A stretch of 51,073 nt of DNA from an uncultured Verrucomicrobiota bacterium (GTDB lineage: Bacteria > Verrucomicrobiota > Verrucomicrobiia > Chthoniobacterales > SZAS-18). The notes below the pieces were generated by a model. The model was given only the letters and a program-made list of their open reading frames with translations, was not told the origin of the DNA and searched no databases. Position 1 is the stretch's first letter. Each line of letters starts with the position of its first letter. The DNA lies in contig CALMAQ010000225.1 in assembly GCA_937859745.1 (NCBI GenBank), positions 1 through 51,073 on the forward strand. The letters are read 5' to 3'. A program made the position numbers and the translations under genes. Of this stretch, positions 24,207 through 33,458 are shown piece by piece.

Positions 24207-25394
24207 CTAACCGCGATAGGAGCCCTCAATCAAGGCGCGGAAGTTATTTTCCTCGATCCGGATGATTTTCATCTCCCGCACCGCGTTTTCCTTGGAATCG
24301 CTCGCGTGCGCGGCGTTGACCATGATGGTCTCGCCGAACTCCCGGCGGATTGAGCCGGGGGGTGCCTTGCTCGGATCGGTCGGCCCGAGCACCTCGCGGA
24401 TTTTGCGGACGGCGTCCACGCCCTGGTAGACGATCGCCACGCATTGTTCGCTGCCGGGGCGCTCGCGCTGTTCCTCGTTCGCACATTTGTCCGGGCGGCG
24501 GCCGCTCATGAACTGCACCAGTTCCTCCCAGTGGTTGCGCCCGCTGACAGGCCCGAGCAGTTCGCCCAACCGGCGCTCCACCTCAGCGTCGAGCGGGAAC
24601 CCGAGTTCCTGCTCCACTGCTAGGCGTGCGCGCTTGCCGCTGGACTGCCGGAGCTTGTCCTGGAGCACGTCCAGCACCGGACCGTAGAACGCTTCCGCCT
24701 GCGCCACGCTCATGCGCAACACTTTGAAGCCGATGATATTCAGCCCGGTACGCGAGAAAAGGTCGATGACCCCACCCGGCCGGGCGTTGGGGAAGCGGAA
24801 GTTGTCCGGCTTGATGAGCACGAGGGTTTTTTCGACGTTCGCCTCGGCGGGGAACGGGATCACGTCTTCGAGCACGCCGCCGTCGCGGTCGGAATGAGCG
24901 GCCCAGAGTTTCAGGCCGTTCTCGACCGCCTGCGCCGTCGGGGCCGCCAGCACGGCAGGCTCGAAGTAGGTGACAGCACCCGAAGCGGCGGTGACGTAGT
25001 CGCCGTAAGTGTCACGGATCGTCTCGGCACTGGTGCGTTCGTGGACGATGTGGCCCACCGTGTGCATGATCCTGGCCACGGCATCCGGCCCCCGGAGGAC
25101 CAGCATCAGGCAGCGGGCGCGGCGGCCATCGGCGTCCGGCGCGAGCTGGGTGCGAATGTAGTCTTGGATCAACGCCTGCGTCGCCCGGTGGCGTGGATTG
25201 GGGTCCTCGGTGACGGCAGTCTCCGCGTAGGCCCGGGCCAGTTCCTCGCTCGGAGCGAACATCCACGCGCCCACCAGTTCCAGCCCGCTGCGCGAGAGCA
25301 GACGGGAGAGGATCGGACCCGTCCTGGACTTGCGGACCGAGTGCGGGGTGATGAGGACGTACGCGAGTGGATTCTCCATAGGTAAGCGGGCCAA
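24207..25394 (-). CDS. Tandem nucleoside diphosphate kinase-domain protein
   Basis: C-terminal half: EKTLVLIKPDN ... LGPTDPSKAPPGSIRREFGETIMVNAAHASDSKENAVREM (canonical NDK active site). N-terminal half NDK-like but degenerate. Confidence 0.85.
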   Translation of the reverse strand: MARLPMENPLAYVLITPHSVRKSRTGPILSRLLSRSGLELVGAWMFAPSEELARAYAETAVTEDPNPRHRATQALIQDYIRTQLAPDADGRRARCLMLVLRGPDAVARIMHTVGHIVHERTSAETIRDTYGDYVTAASGAVTYFEPAVLAAPTAQAVENGLKLWAAHSDRDGGVLEDVIPFPAEANVEKTLVLIKPDNFRFPNARPGGVIDLFSRTGLNIIGFKVLRMSVAQAEAFYGPVLDVLQDKLRQSSGKRARLAVEQELGFPLDAEVERRLGELLGPVSGRNHWEELVQFMSGRRPDKCANEEQRERPGSEQCVAIVYQGVDAVRKIREVLGPTDPSKAPPGSIRREFGETIMVNAAHASDSKENAVREMKIIRIEENNFRALIEGSYRG

Positions 25395-25527
25395 CGCCGG
25401 GGCCGGGGCCGCCGTTTCGGGCAGTCAGCACGGAGAAACCTCCGACGAAGGCCAGACGCAGCGCCTGCTGCGGTGTGGCACTTCAGGGGCGCGCAAATGT
25501 AACGGTGCGCGCCGGGGCGTCAAACGC

Positions 25528-25546
25528 AAAAACCGCCCGGAACGGT
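25528..25546 (-). terminator. Possible weak rho-independent terminator downstream of the methyltransferase gene
   Basis: Minus strand ACCG-ttccggg-CGGTTTTTG: short stem followed by T run. Confidence 0.3.
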
Positions 25547-25563
25547 AGCCTTTTGCCCTGGTC

Positions 25564-26220
25564 TCACCCGCGTTCCCAACGCTCCGAAACGAGCAGCCCG
25601 CCAACAGCATGCCGCCGTTCGGCGCACGCGAATCCGAGCCCGCCCAGTACGCTCGCGTGGTCGGGCAACCGGCGGACCTGCAAGGCTGTGGAGAGCCGGA
25701 AGAAACCGTAGAGGAAGCCGATGAAGAAACGGCCCGCTTTCCCCGTCAGCGCACCGGTAGGATAGCGGAAGTCGGAGACGATCCATTGCATCTGCCTCGC
25801 CGCCTGCCGGTCGATGGCTTCCGCTAGAGGCACGAGTTCATCCTGGGTGAAGCAGTCGAGGAAAAAGTGGGTGCAAACGAGGTCGTACCTTCCCAGCGAG
25901 TTTTCTCGGAGCCATGCCAGCGCGTCCGTCTGATGGAAGCGGACCCGTGCGGGATGCCCGGCCAGGGCGGTGGCCCGCCGTCTAGCCAGCGTGAGCATCC
26001 GGTTGCTGCCATCGACGTAGTCCACTTCGGCGGCCGGATTCGCCTTCAGGAAAGTGGCCAGGAACCGGCCGTCCCCCTCCCCCAGCATCAGGACCTTCCG
26101 GGCGGTCACCGTCCGAGGAAGAAAAGCCAGCCGGCATTTTTCCAGCGTCCGGCCGAAACCGGCGTATTCCAGCCAACGATACCAGCGCGCGATGGGGTCG
26201 CAGTTCACGGCGGCAGCCAC
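25564..26220 (-). CDS. Class I SAM-dependent methyltransferase
   Basis: VLMLGEGDGRFLATFLKANPAAEVDYVDGSNRMLTLARRR (motif I/II), LGRYDLVCTHFFLDCF. Confidence 0.82.
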   Translation of the reverse strand: MAAAVNCDPIARWYRWLEYAGFGRTLEKCRLAFLPRTVTARKVLMLGEGDGRFLATFLKANPAAEVDYVDGSNRMLTLARRRATALAGHPARVRFHQTDALAWLRENSLGRYDLVCTHFFLDCFTQDELVPLAEAIDRQAARQMQWIVSDFRYPTGALTGKAGRFFIGFLYGFFRLSTALQVRRLPDHASVLGGLGFACAERRHAVGGLLVSERWERG

Positions 26221-26233
26221 CGGGGCGGGCGGG

Positions 26234-27253
26234 TCAGCGGAACTGGGCCAGCAGGCGCACGTCGTTCTCGACGAGCATCCGCACGTCGGGCAACCCGGTC
26301 AGGATCATCGCCAGGCGGTCCAGCCCGAAGCCGAACGCGAACCCCATGCAAATCTCCGGGTCGTACGCCGCGTTGCCCCGGCTGTGGTTGACCGCCTCGA
26401 AGACGGCCGGGTCCACCATGCCGCAGCCCGCCACCTCAATCCACCGGCTGCCGCCCTTAAACGCGTCGGATTTCACGTCGATCTCGTAACTCGGTTCGGT
26501 GAACGGGAAGAAGTGCGGCCGGAACCGCACCGCCGTCCTTGGACCGAACAGCTCGCGAAAGAAAAATTCCAGCGTGCCTTTGAGGTCCGCGAGGCTCACA
26601 TCCGTGTCTACGTACAGCCCTTCAAGCTGGTTGAACTGCGCGAGATGCGTCGCGTCCACCTCGTCCCGGCGGTAAGCCGCGCCCGGGGCGATGATCCGCA
26701 CCGGCGGCCCTTGCGTTTCCATCGTGCGGATCTGGACGCTCGAAGTGTGCGAGCGCAGCAGACGCCCGTCGGGCAGGTAGAACGTGTCCTGCTCGTTGCG
26801 CGCCGGGTGGTCGGCGGGCGTGTTGAGCGCGTCGAAGCAGTGCCACTCGTCCTCCACGTCGGGGCCGTCGGCCAGGGCGAAGCCCATCCGGCGGAAAATT
26901 TCCACGCAGCGGTCGAGCAGTTGGGTGAGCGGGTGCAGCGCGCCCGTGGGCGTGGGGAGCGTCCCAGGCAGCGTCAGGTCGATCCCGGCGAGCGCCTGGC
27001 TGTCATGCGCGGCGGTGAATGCCTGGGCGCGCCCCTCTAGGATGGCGGTCAGGAGTTGCCGCACCTCGTTCAAACGCTTGCCGGCAGCGGGCCGCTCCTC
27101 CTTAGCGACGCTTTTCATCCCCTCGCCCGCCTGGGCGAGCAGCCCCTGGCGACCGAAGTACTTGACGCGCGCAGCTTCCAACGCCGTCGCGTCGGCTGCG
27201 GCGGCGATCTCCGCCTGGGCACCGGCAAGGATGGTGTCGAGTTGCTGGATCAC
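26234..27253 (-). CDS. pheS: Phenylalanyl-tRNA synthetase alpha subunit
   Basis: HPLTQLLDRCVEIFRRMGF, DTFYLPDGRLLRSHTSSVQIR, EIDVKSDAFKGGSRWIEVAGCGMVDP, GFAFGFGLDRLAMI. Confidence 0.96.
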   Translation of the reverse strand: MIQQLDTILAGAQAEIAAAADATALEAARVKYFGRQGLLAQAGEGMKSVAKEERPAAGKRLNEVRQLLTAILEGRAQAFTAAHDSQALAGIDLTLPGTLPTPTGALHPLTQLLDRCVEIFRRMGFALADGPDVEDEWHCFDALNTPADHPARNEQDTFYLPDGRLLRSHTSSVQIRTMETQGPPVRIIAPGAAYRRDEVDATHLAQFNQLEGLYVDTDVSLADLKGTLEFFFRELFGPRTAVRFRPHFFPFTEPSYEIDVKSDAFKGGSRWIEVAGCGMVDPAVFEAVNHSRGNAAYDPEICMGFAFGFGLDRLAMILTGLPDVRMLVENDVRLLAQFR

Positions 27254-27349
27254 GGCAAAAGGAAAACCGCGCTGGCGGACGAGAGGAAATTCGCCGCCGC
27301 GCGGTGGTGCGGCCCATCCGCCCGGGGGACCGGCCCTGTGTTCAGGTGG

Positions 27350-27727
27350 TCAGGCAGCGACCGGCGTCTTGCCCTTAAGTGCGTCCACGGCCTTGGTCAC
27401 CATGGCCTCGAAAGCAGCGCTTTCGTTTACGGCAAGTTCGGCGAGGATCTTGCGGTCGAGGCTGATCCCGGCGGCCTTGACGCCTTCCATGAAGCGGCTG
27501 TAGGTGATGCCATGGGCGCGTGCGGCGGCGTTGACACGGGCGATCCAGAGCATCCGGAAGTTGCGCTTGCGCGTCTTGCGGTCGCGGTAGGACCAGTATT
27601 TGCCCTTCATCGTCGCGTCTTTGGCGTAACGGAAAAGCTTGGAGCGGCGTCCGCGGTATCCTTTGGCGGAGTCGAGCACGCGCTTGCGGCGCTCACGGCT
27701 GGCGGGGGCATTGGTGGCTCTTGACAT
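27350..27727 (-). CDS. rplT: 50S ribosomal protein L20
   Basis: KGYRGRRSKLFRYAKDATMKGKYWSYRDRKTRKRNFRMLWIARVNAAARAHGITYSRFMEG. Confidence 0.98.
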   Translation of the reverse strand: MSRATNAPASRERRKRVLDSAKGYRGRRSKLFRYAKDATMKGKYWSYRDRKTRKRNFRMLWIARVNAAARAHGITYSRFMEGVKAAGISLDRKILAELAVNESAAFEAMVTKAVDALKGKTPVAA

Positions 27728-27763
27728 AACGTTCTAGAAAAAAGTGGGGCGGGGATGAACGGT

Positions 27764-27973
27764 CTAGCCGAAAGGCAGGCAATCTTTGATGCGCTGCTCG
27801 TCCGTCTTGTGGACGACGCCGCGCTTGGCGAGGTGGCGCTTGCGTTTGGCGCTCTTGCTTTGCAGGATGTGACGGCGGGAGCCGTGCGAGAAAAGGATCT
27901 TGCCCGTGCCCGTGATCTTGAAACGTTTGGCGGCGGACTTCTTGGTTTTGCGGCGGGCAACGGATTTCGGCAT
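27764..27973 (-). CDS. rpmI: 50S ribosomal protein L35
   Basis: MPKSVARRKTKKSAAKRFKITGTGKILFSHGSRRHILQSKSAKRKRHLAKRG; start at internal Met of the ORF. Confidence 0.96.
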   Translation of the reverse strand: MPKSVARRKTKKSAAKRFKITGTGKILFSHGSRRHILQSKSAKRKRHLAKRGVVHKTDEQRIKDCLPFG

Positions 27974-28029
27974 AGGGGCAGAAACTATTGCGGCTTTTGA
28001 CAAAAGCTCAAATTCTTTTTTGTTGCGTG

Positions 28030-28971
28030 ATGTCAGACCAAATCGCACTCGTTTTCTCCGGCCAGGGAGCCCAGGCCGTCGGCATGGGCCGTGATCTCGC
28101 CGCCCGCTTCACCCCCGCACGCCAGCTTTTCGAGCAGGCCGACGCCATTCTCGACCGGCCCCTCTCGAAGATCGCGTTCGAGGGACCTCCGGAGGAACTG
28201 ACGGCCACCGGCAACTGCCAGCCCGCCCTTTACGTTCACGGCCTCGCCACGCTCGCCGCCCTCAACGCCGAACTTGGCGGGAACCTCCCTGTGACGGCCA
28301 CCGCCGGGCTCTCCCTCGGAGAGTTCACCGCCCACGCCGCCGCGGGCACGTTCCCATTCGCCGAGGGCCTGAAGCTGGTCGAGGCGCGCGGGCGCTTCAT
28401 GGAGGAAGCCTGCCGGGCCACGACGGGCGCGATGGCCGCGCTCATCGGCGCGGACGAGAACACCGTGCGCGACCTCGCCGCCGAGGTGGACGTGGACATC
28501 GCCAACCTCAATTGCCCCGGGCAGATCGTCATTTCCGGTGAGGCGGAGCGCGTCGTTATGGCGGTTTCGATGGTCAAGGACCGCGGCGTCCGCAAGGCCA
28601 GCCTGCTCAACGTCGCTGGCGCGTACCATTCGCGCCTGATGGACCCGGCCTACGTCAAGCTCGGCGAGGCGCTCATGCACGTCGTACTCCAGAAGCCCGC
28701 CTTTCCGGTCGTTTCCAACGTGGACGCCCGCCCCTTCGACGACTGCGACGAGATCCGCCGCACGCTCACCGAGCAGGTGACGGGCACGGTTTGCTGGACA
28801 CAGTCCGTGGAGTACATGATTGATCACCTGGGCTGCAACCTGTTCCTGGAACTAGGCCCCGGCGCGGTGCTCGCGGGCCTGATTGGACGCATCCGTCGCG
28901 GAACGGAAGTGCTCTCGGTCGGCGACCCCGCTTCCTTGGAGAAGGCTGTGGAGCGCCTGCGCCGGGCGTGA
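28030..28971 (+). CDS. fabD: Malonyl CoA-acyl carrier protein transacylase
   Basis: VFSGQGAQAVGMG, AGLSLGEFTAHAAAGTF, SGEAERV, GAYHSRLMDPA; start set at MSDQIAL. Confidence 0.96.
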   Translation: MSDQIALVFSGQGAQAVGMGRDLAARFTPARQLFEQADAILDRPLSKIAFEGPPEELTATGNCQPALYVHGLATLAALNAELGGNLPVTATAGLSLGEFTAHAAAGTFPFAEGLKLVEARGRFMEEACRATTGAMAALIGADENTVRDLAAEVDVDIANLNCPGQIVISGEAERVVMAVSMVKDRGVRKASLLNVAGAYHSRLMDPAYVKLGEALMHVVLQKPAFPVVSNVDARPFDDCDEIRRTLTEQVTGTVCWTQSVEYMIDHLGCNLFLELGPGAVLAGLIGRIRRGTEVLSVGDPASLEKAVERLRRA

Positions 28972-29003
28972 ACCGCGCAGGCAGCGGGGAACACCGGCGC
29001 GCG

Positions 29004-29474
29004 TCAGACCCGCAGACCTTTGAGACGCTGCCCGGCGGGCCAGCCCGGGATGACCTCGCCGTGGTCCACTTTCCAGTCACCGTCCTCGAACACGAGGACG
29101 TAGGTCCAGCCCATCGCCTCGCCGCTGACAGAGATGAAATACACGTCTACGAGCGCCTTTTTCTGGTCGTTGCGCGGATGGTGGACCGCGCCGTATTCGA
29201 CGTGGTGCGCCGCGACGACCGGCTGGTAATCCTGCCGGATTTTCTGCTCGAACTGCACGAGCGTGTAGTGCTCCTGCACCTTGCTCGCCGAGGCATGGTA
29301 CGCCTGCGGAAAATCCGCCGCGCGGCAGGCGGCGAGATGCTTCTGCACGACCGTGTAAAGCTCGCGCGGGGTGGCCTGCTCGGGCCGGGGGCTTAGCGCG
29401 TAGTCCAGCAGGATGGCTGTCCCGACGAAAGACAGGACGCACAACGTCCAGACCATGCCTTGATGCCACTTCAT
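29004..29474 (-). CDS. Hypothetical membrane-anchored protein (156 aa)
   Basis: MKWHQGMVWTLCVLSFVGTAILLDYALSPRPEQATPRELYTVVQKHLAACRAADFPQAYHAS; start overlaps the upstream stop (ATGA). Confidence 0.65.
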   Translation of the reverse strand: MKWHQGMVWTLCVLSFVGTAILLDYALSPRPEQATPRELYTVVQKHLAACRAADFPQAYHASASKVQEHYTLVQFEQKIRQDYQPVVAAHHVEYGAVHHPRNDQKKALVDVYFISVSGEAMGWTYVLVFEDGDWKVDHGEVIPGWPAGQRLKGLRV

Positions 29475-29797
29475 GCGGGGGGGTGTTGAGCGTCGGGGGC
29501 CGCGAGGCGGCGCAACAGCTCGAAGGAATAGAGGCCGGTGGCGTGCCCGTCGCCCCACAGCGGCTGGAAAGCGTAGCCGCCGAGGATGCCGTACGAACGC
29601 AACTCGAAACTGCGCGTGGGGTCGTAGCTCACCCGCGGCTTGTCGATGTGGCCCGTGACATCCGGCTCGCCGCAGCAGCCCGCGCAGGGACAGGCACGGC
29701 GCAGGGCTTCGAGCCCCAGGTAGCTCTCGCCGCCATCCGTCCAATGGATCGCCAGATCGGTCCCGGCCACCTGGATGTCGTCTGGAGCGATTTGCAT
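29471..29797 (-). CDS. DUF971 (GBBH-like N-terminal domain) protein
   Basis: LAIHWTDGGESYLGLEALRRACPCAGC, YGILGGYAFQPLWGDGHATGLYSFELLRRL. Confidence 0.85.
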   Translation of the reverse strand: MQIAPDDIQVAGTDLAIHWTDGGESYLGLEALRRACPCAGCCGEPDVTGHIDKPRVSYDPTRSFELRSYGILGGYAFQPLWGDGHATGLYSFELLRRLAAPDAQHPPA

Positions 29798-29862
29798 AGC
29801 CGCGGATGTGAAGTGAACCAGAGCGGCCGGACCCTGTCAAGCCGCCGTTCGCGGGCCGCGGT

Positions 29863-30792
29863 CTACAGCGTCGGCACGACCCGGCCGAGGTGGTACAGCG
29901 TGGCTCGCCCGACGGTTTCCAGGCTGGCTGCGCTGACTTTGTCCAGCGTGTCCGCCGGGGTGTGCCAGGCGGGGAAGTCGAAGTCGATCAGGTCGATGGT
30001 CGGCACGCCGACTGCGTTGAGCTTGGTGTGGTCGTCCAGGATGTCGCCACGGAAATAACCGAAGTGATCGCGCGTGCCGAGCGCGCTGGCCGCCGCGAAG
30101 ATGCCCTGCGCCAGCTTCGGGGGAGAGTTGGGCGGCATGGTGATGTCCAGGTCGCGGTCGCCCATCATGTCCCAGAGGACGCCGAGCTTGAGCAGCGGAG
30201 CCTTCCCGCCCGCCACCAGCGACGCCGCGTAGTGGCGGCTGCCGTAGAGCCCGTCGAAGGGTGGGCTGTCCACCCGGAACTCGCGGATGGCTTCCTCGCC
30301 ATCGAAGAAGACCAGTTCGAAGCGCCGGGCAAACGACGGGTCGAGTGCCAGCACGCGCGCCAGTTCGATCAATGCGCCCGTGCCCGAGCCGCCGTCGTTC
30401 GCACCGACGAACCGCTGCGGCTCGAAGAACTTGGTGTCGTAGTGCGTACACACAAGCGCGCGCGCCTCCTTCGATCCCCCGAAATGCGCGATCAGGTTGA
30501 CGAACTGGATCGGACCGTGTGGGGTCGGGTCGGTGAACGCCTGCCGTTCCACCTGCCAGCCGCTGCCGTGCAGTTGCGCCTCGATGTAGCGGCGCTCCTG
30601 CTCCAGTTCTGGCGACCCGCTGGGCCGTGGCCCTAGTGCCACGACTTTCGCCACGTGGTCGAACGCGCGCGGGCCGGAAAATTCTTGGTACAAGGAAGGC
30701 GCTTTGTTGTCGTCCGCGTGGCAGCCCGCCAAGGCGAAGCACGGGGCAACAGCACAGACGGCGGCAACGAGTCGCACGGAAGGAAAGAGCAT
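29863..30792 (-). CDS. M28-family lipoprotein, glutaminyl-peptide cyclotransferase-like
   Basis: Lipobox ALAGC; VCTHYDTKFF, GANDGGSGTGALIELARVL, VFFDGEEAI, LWDMMGDRDLDI, FPAWHTPADTLDKV. Confidence 0.8.
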   Translation of the reverse strand: MLFPSVRLVAAVCAVAPCFALAGCHADDNKAPSLYQEFSGPRAFDHVAKVVALGPRPSGSPELEQERRYIEAQLHGSGWQVERQAFTDPTPHGPIQFVNLIAHFGGSKEARALVCTHYDTKFFEPQRFVGANDGGSGTGALIELARVLALDPSFARRFELVFFDGEEAIREFRVDSPPFDGLYGSRHYAASLVAGGKAPLLKLGVLWDMMGDRDLDITMPPNSPPKLAQGIFAAASALGTRDHFGYFRGDILDDHTKLNAVGVPTIDLIDFDFPAWHTPADTLDKVSAASLETVGRATLYHLGRVVPTL

Positions 30793-30863
30793 CGCCGGGG
30801 ACTGTGCAGCCGGGTAGGACCGGTCCGCAAGTGCGGATGCGGCGGCTTGTGCCGTCTACACGG

Positions 30864-31420
30864 ATGGCACTACGATGCGATCTCGTGACACTCAGTAGTC
30901 CGCGGCTCCGGCTCCGCTCCTGGCGTGAGGAAGATCTGCCTGCCTTCGCCGCACTGAACGCCGACCCGGAGGTCATGGAGTTCCTGCCCGCCACCCTCGC
31001 CCGCGAGGAAAGCGACGCCATGGCCCGCCGGTGCCAGACGGGCATCGACGAGCGTGGATTCGGCCTCTGGGCGCTGGAAGTTCCGGGCCGTGGGGATTTC
31101 ATTGGCTACGTCGGCCTGTCGGTGCCGTGCTTCGAGGCCGCGTTCACCCCGTGCGTGGAAATCGGCTGGCGCATCGCCCGCGCGCATTGGGGCAACGGCT
31201 ACGTCACGGAAGCGGCGAAACTGACGCTCGACTTCGGCTTCACCGTGGCCGCGTTCAAGGAGATCGTCTCGTTCACCGTCCCCGACAACGTGCGCTCCCG
31301 CGCGGTCATGCGCCGCCTCGGCATGAGCCACCGGTCGGAGGATGACTTCGATCATCCGGCAGTCCACCCGGCCACCACCTCCGGCGGCACGTCCTCTACC
31401 GGCTCCGCGCTCCCGGTTAG
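30864..31420 (+). pseudogene. GNAT-family (RimJ/RimL-type) N-acetyltransferase with apparent -1 nt frameshift near 31364
   Basis: LRLRSWREEDLPAFAALNADPEVMEFLP ... WRIARAHWGNGYVTEAAKLTLDFGF ... NVRSRAVMRRLGM. C-terminus continues in the +2 frame as GHHLRRHVLYRLRAPG-stop(31418-31420). Confidence 0.8.
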
Positions 31421-31434
31421 GACGTCGAAACCCT

Positions 31435-32397
31435 TCACGTCTCCGGATGGGCTGGCGGCGGGTTACCCCGCACCCCCGGGGCCAGCATGGTGGCGAGAGT
31501 CGGGCCGTTGACTCCCTCCGGCAGCAGCGTCACCCCCGCCTTGGATTCCAACACCCGCTGGGTTTCCAGCACCTCGAACAACGCCCCGGCCACGTCGGGC
31601 TCGCGCGAGATCTCCTCCAGCGCCTGCCCGATGATCCGGGGCCGCATCGTGGAGGCCTTGGCGAACTCGATGGCCGCCTCGCGCTCGGCGCTGCTGGTGA
31701 TGATGCTGACCTGATTCGCCCCGTCCTGCCGGATGGCGCTCGTCACCTGCCGCAAGCGGTTGACCACTTTTTCCTCGATCTGGCGGATCATGCCCACATC
31801 GCGGAAATGCACCTTGCGGACGTAGATGGAGCCCAGCCGGTAGCCCCAGACGGTCGATTTCGGGGCCACCTCGTTGCGGACCGTGTTGCTCATCACGTGC
31901 CGGTTCTCCAGCATCTCGGCCAGCGGCATGTTCGAGAGGCTGCGGACCGTGGCGTTGCTGATGTTTGCGCGCAGGGAGCCGCGCGGGTCCATGTTGTTGA
32001 ACAGGAACGCCACCGGATCGCTCACGAACATCTCGTACCACACGCCGATGCCCATCGGCGCGCCCTCCTCGCTGTTCACCGCCTGGCTGCGGAGGTATTC
32101 CTGGTCTAGCCGCAGGTCGATCACCTCGCAGCGGCCGAAGAAGTGGACGATTACCGCGCGCCAGCCAAGGCTCGCAGGCAAGATGTATAAGCCCGGCTCG
32201 GAAAGCACACCGATGACCTTGCCGAAGAGGATGTATACCCGGCAGGTCCGTTCCTCGACCACGGCGTAGACACCAAAAAAGCGCACCATGCCAAGCAAGA
32301 TCGGGAAGGCGACGAAACTCAGCAGGAACGTGAACAACGCGGTTTTCAGGAACCCCGCGTGCGTGAGACTGCCCAGGAAAGAGGGAGAATCGTCCAT
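31435..32397 (-). CDS. SPFH/band-7 domain membrane protein
   Basis: N-terminal TM, band-7-like FFGVYAVVEERTCRVYILFGKVIGVLSEPGLYILP, QDGANQVSIITSSAEREAAIEFAKAS. Confidence 0.8.
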   Translation of the reverse strand: MDDSPSFLGSLTHAGFLKTALFTFLLSFVAFPILLGMVRFFGVYAVVEERTCRVYILFGKVIGVLSEPGLYILPASLGWRAVIVHFFGRCEVIDLRLDQEYLRSQAVNSEEGAPMGIGVWYEMFVSDPVAFLFNNMDPRGSLRANISNATVRSLSNMPLAEMLENRHVMSNTVRNEVAPKSTVWGYRLGSIYVRKVHFRDVGMIRQIEEKVVNRLRQVTSAIRQDGANQVSIITSSAEREAAIEFAKASTMRPRIIGQALEEISREPDVAGALFEVLETQRVLESKAGVTLLPEGVNGPTLATMLAPGVRGNPPPAHPET

Positions 32398-32401
32398 GAG
32401 T

Positions 32402-33427
32402 TCAATCCTTGCGCGGGAGGAAAATCTGCTGCGCCTTGCCGAAGAGGCTCAGGCGCACGTTCCGCAGGTAAGCGTGCAACGCCTCCGGGCTATTCCGGCG
32501 CAAGGCGGAGAGTTGCGCCGCCAGCGCCTTCAGGGGCTCGACCTCCGCCTGCGCCCGCAACGTCTCGATCTCCACCGCGCGCCTGCTCTGCACGATCTTC
32601 TGGTCAGCCGACGCCTGCGCCAGACTGATGTCGCTGGAAACTTGGTTGTGCGCCGTGTTGATCGCGGCGAGCGCCGATTCCACTTCTGTCGGCGGGTCGA
32701 TCCCGGTGATGAGCGAGGCGTCCAAGATCACGCCGTAACGTGCCGCGGAGGACTGGCATTCGTGATCCATAAATTCATTGAGATCGCGTAAATTCTTACG
32801 CAAGTCGTTGATCGACACACCGATGACTTCGCGCACGGGCATCGCCGCCTGGTCCACCGGACTGTTGCCCCCATCGTCGGCGACCGATACGCTCACGGTG
32901 ATCGGCTTGGCGGCGAAGTTGGCGATGCGCTCGCGCAAAATGCTCACGAAGTAACCCATGACGTGGACCACCGGCTTCTTCACGCCGAAGAGGAAAGCGT
33001 AGAGGTTGCTCTCGCACACCCGGTAGCGAATCTGGCCGGTCAGGCCCGTGTTGAGCTGGTCCTTGGTGACGGCTTCGAGCATCGTGCCGCCCGTGTTGGC
33101 GCGAGCGTCCTCCAGGTCGAAAGCCATGTTCAGCGTCTGCGTGGACACCGAAACCTTGTGGATGCGTTCCCACGGCATCTTCAGGTACGGGCCGCCGGGG
33201 CCGATGACGCGCACCTGCGGATAAACGTAGCGGTCGCGTTCATCGGGCCGCAGGGATTCGGCGATGGGATCGTCGAGCGTGGTGCGGTCCGCCGCGATCC
33301 GTTGCGCGCGGCCGAAGCTGGTTTTCACCGCCCGCTCGTTCTGGTTGACCGTGTAGAAGCCGCCCAGAAGGTAGCGCACGAAAAACCAGGCGCCGACGCC
33401 GAAGAAGAAACCGAGGAGGGTAGACAT
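32402..33427 (-). CDS. SPFH/band-7 domain membrane protein (adjacent partner)
   Basis: VNQNERAVKTSFGRAQ, GPYLKMPWERIHKVSVSTQTLNM, LTGQIRYRV, REVIGVSINDLRKNLRDLNEFMDHECQSSAARYGV. Confidence 0.85.
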   Translation of the reverse strand: MSTLLGFFFGVGAWFFVRYLLGGFYTVNQNERAVKTSFGRAQRIAADRTTLDDPIAESLRPDERDRYVYPQVRVIGPGGPYLKMPWERIHKVSVSTQTLNMAFDLEDARANTGGTMLEAVTKDQLNTGLTGQIRYRVCESNLYAFLFGVKKPVVHVMGYFVSILRERIANFAAKPITVSVSVADDGGNSPVDQAAMPVREVIGVSINDLRKNLRDLNEFMDHECQSSAARYGVILDASLITGIDPPTEVESALAAINTAHNQVSSDISLAQASADQKIVQSRRAVEIETLRAQAEVEPLKALAAQLSALRRNSPEALHAYLRNVRLSLFGKAQQIFLPRKD

Positions 33428-33458
33428 AGGGAGTTCCGTTTCGTCATCGCTAAGCGCG

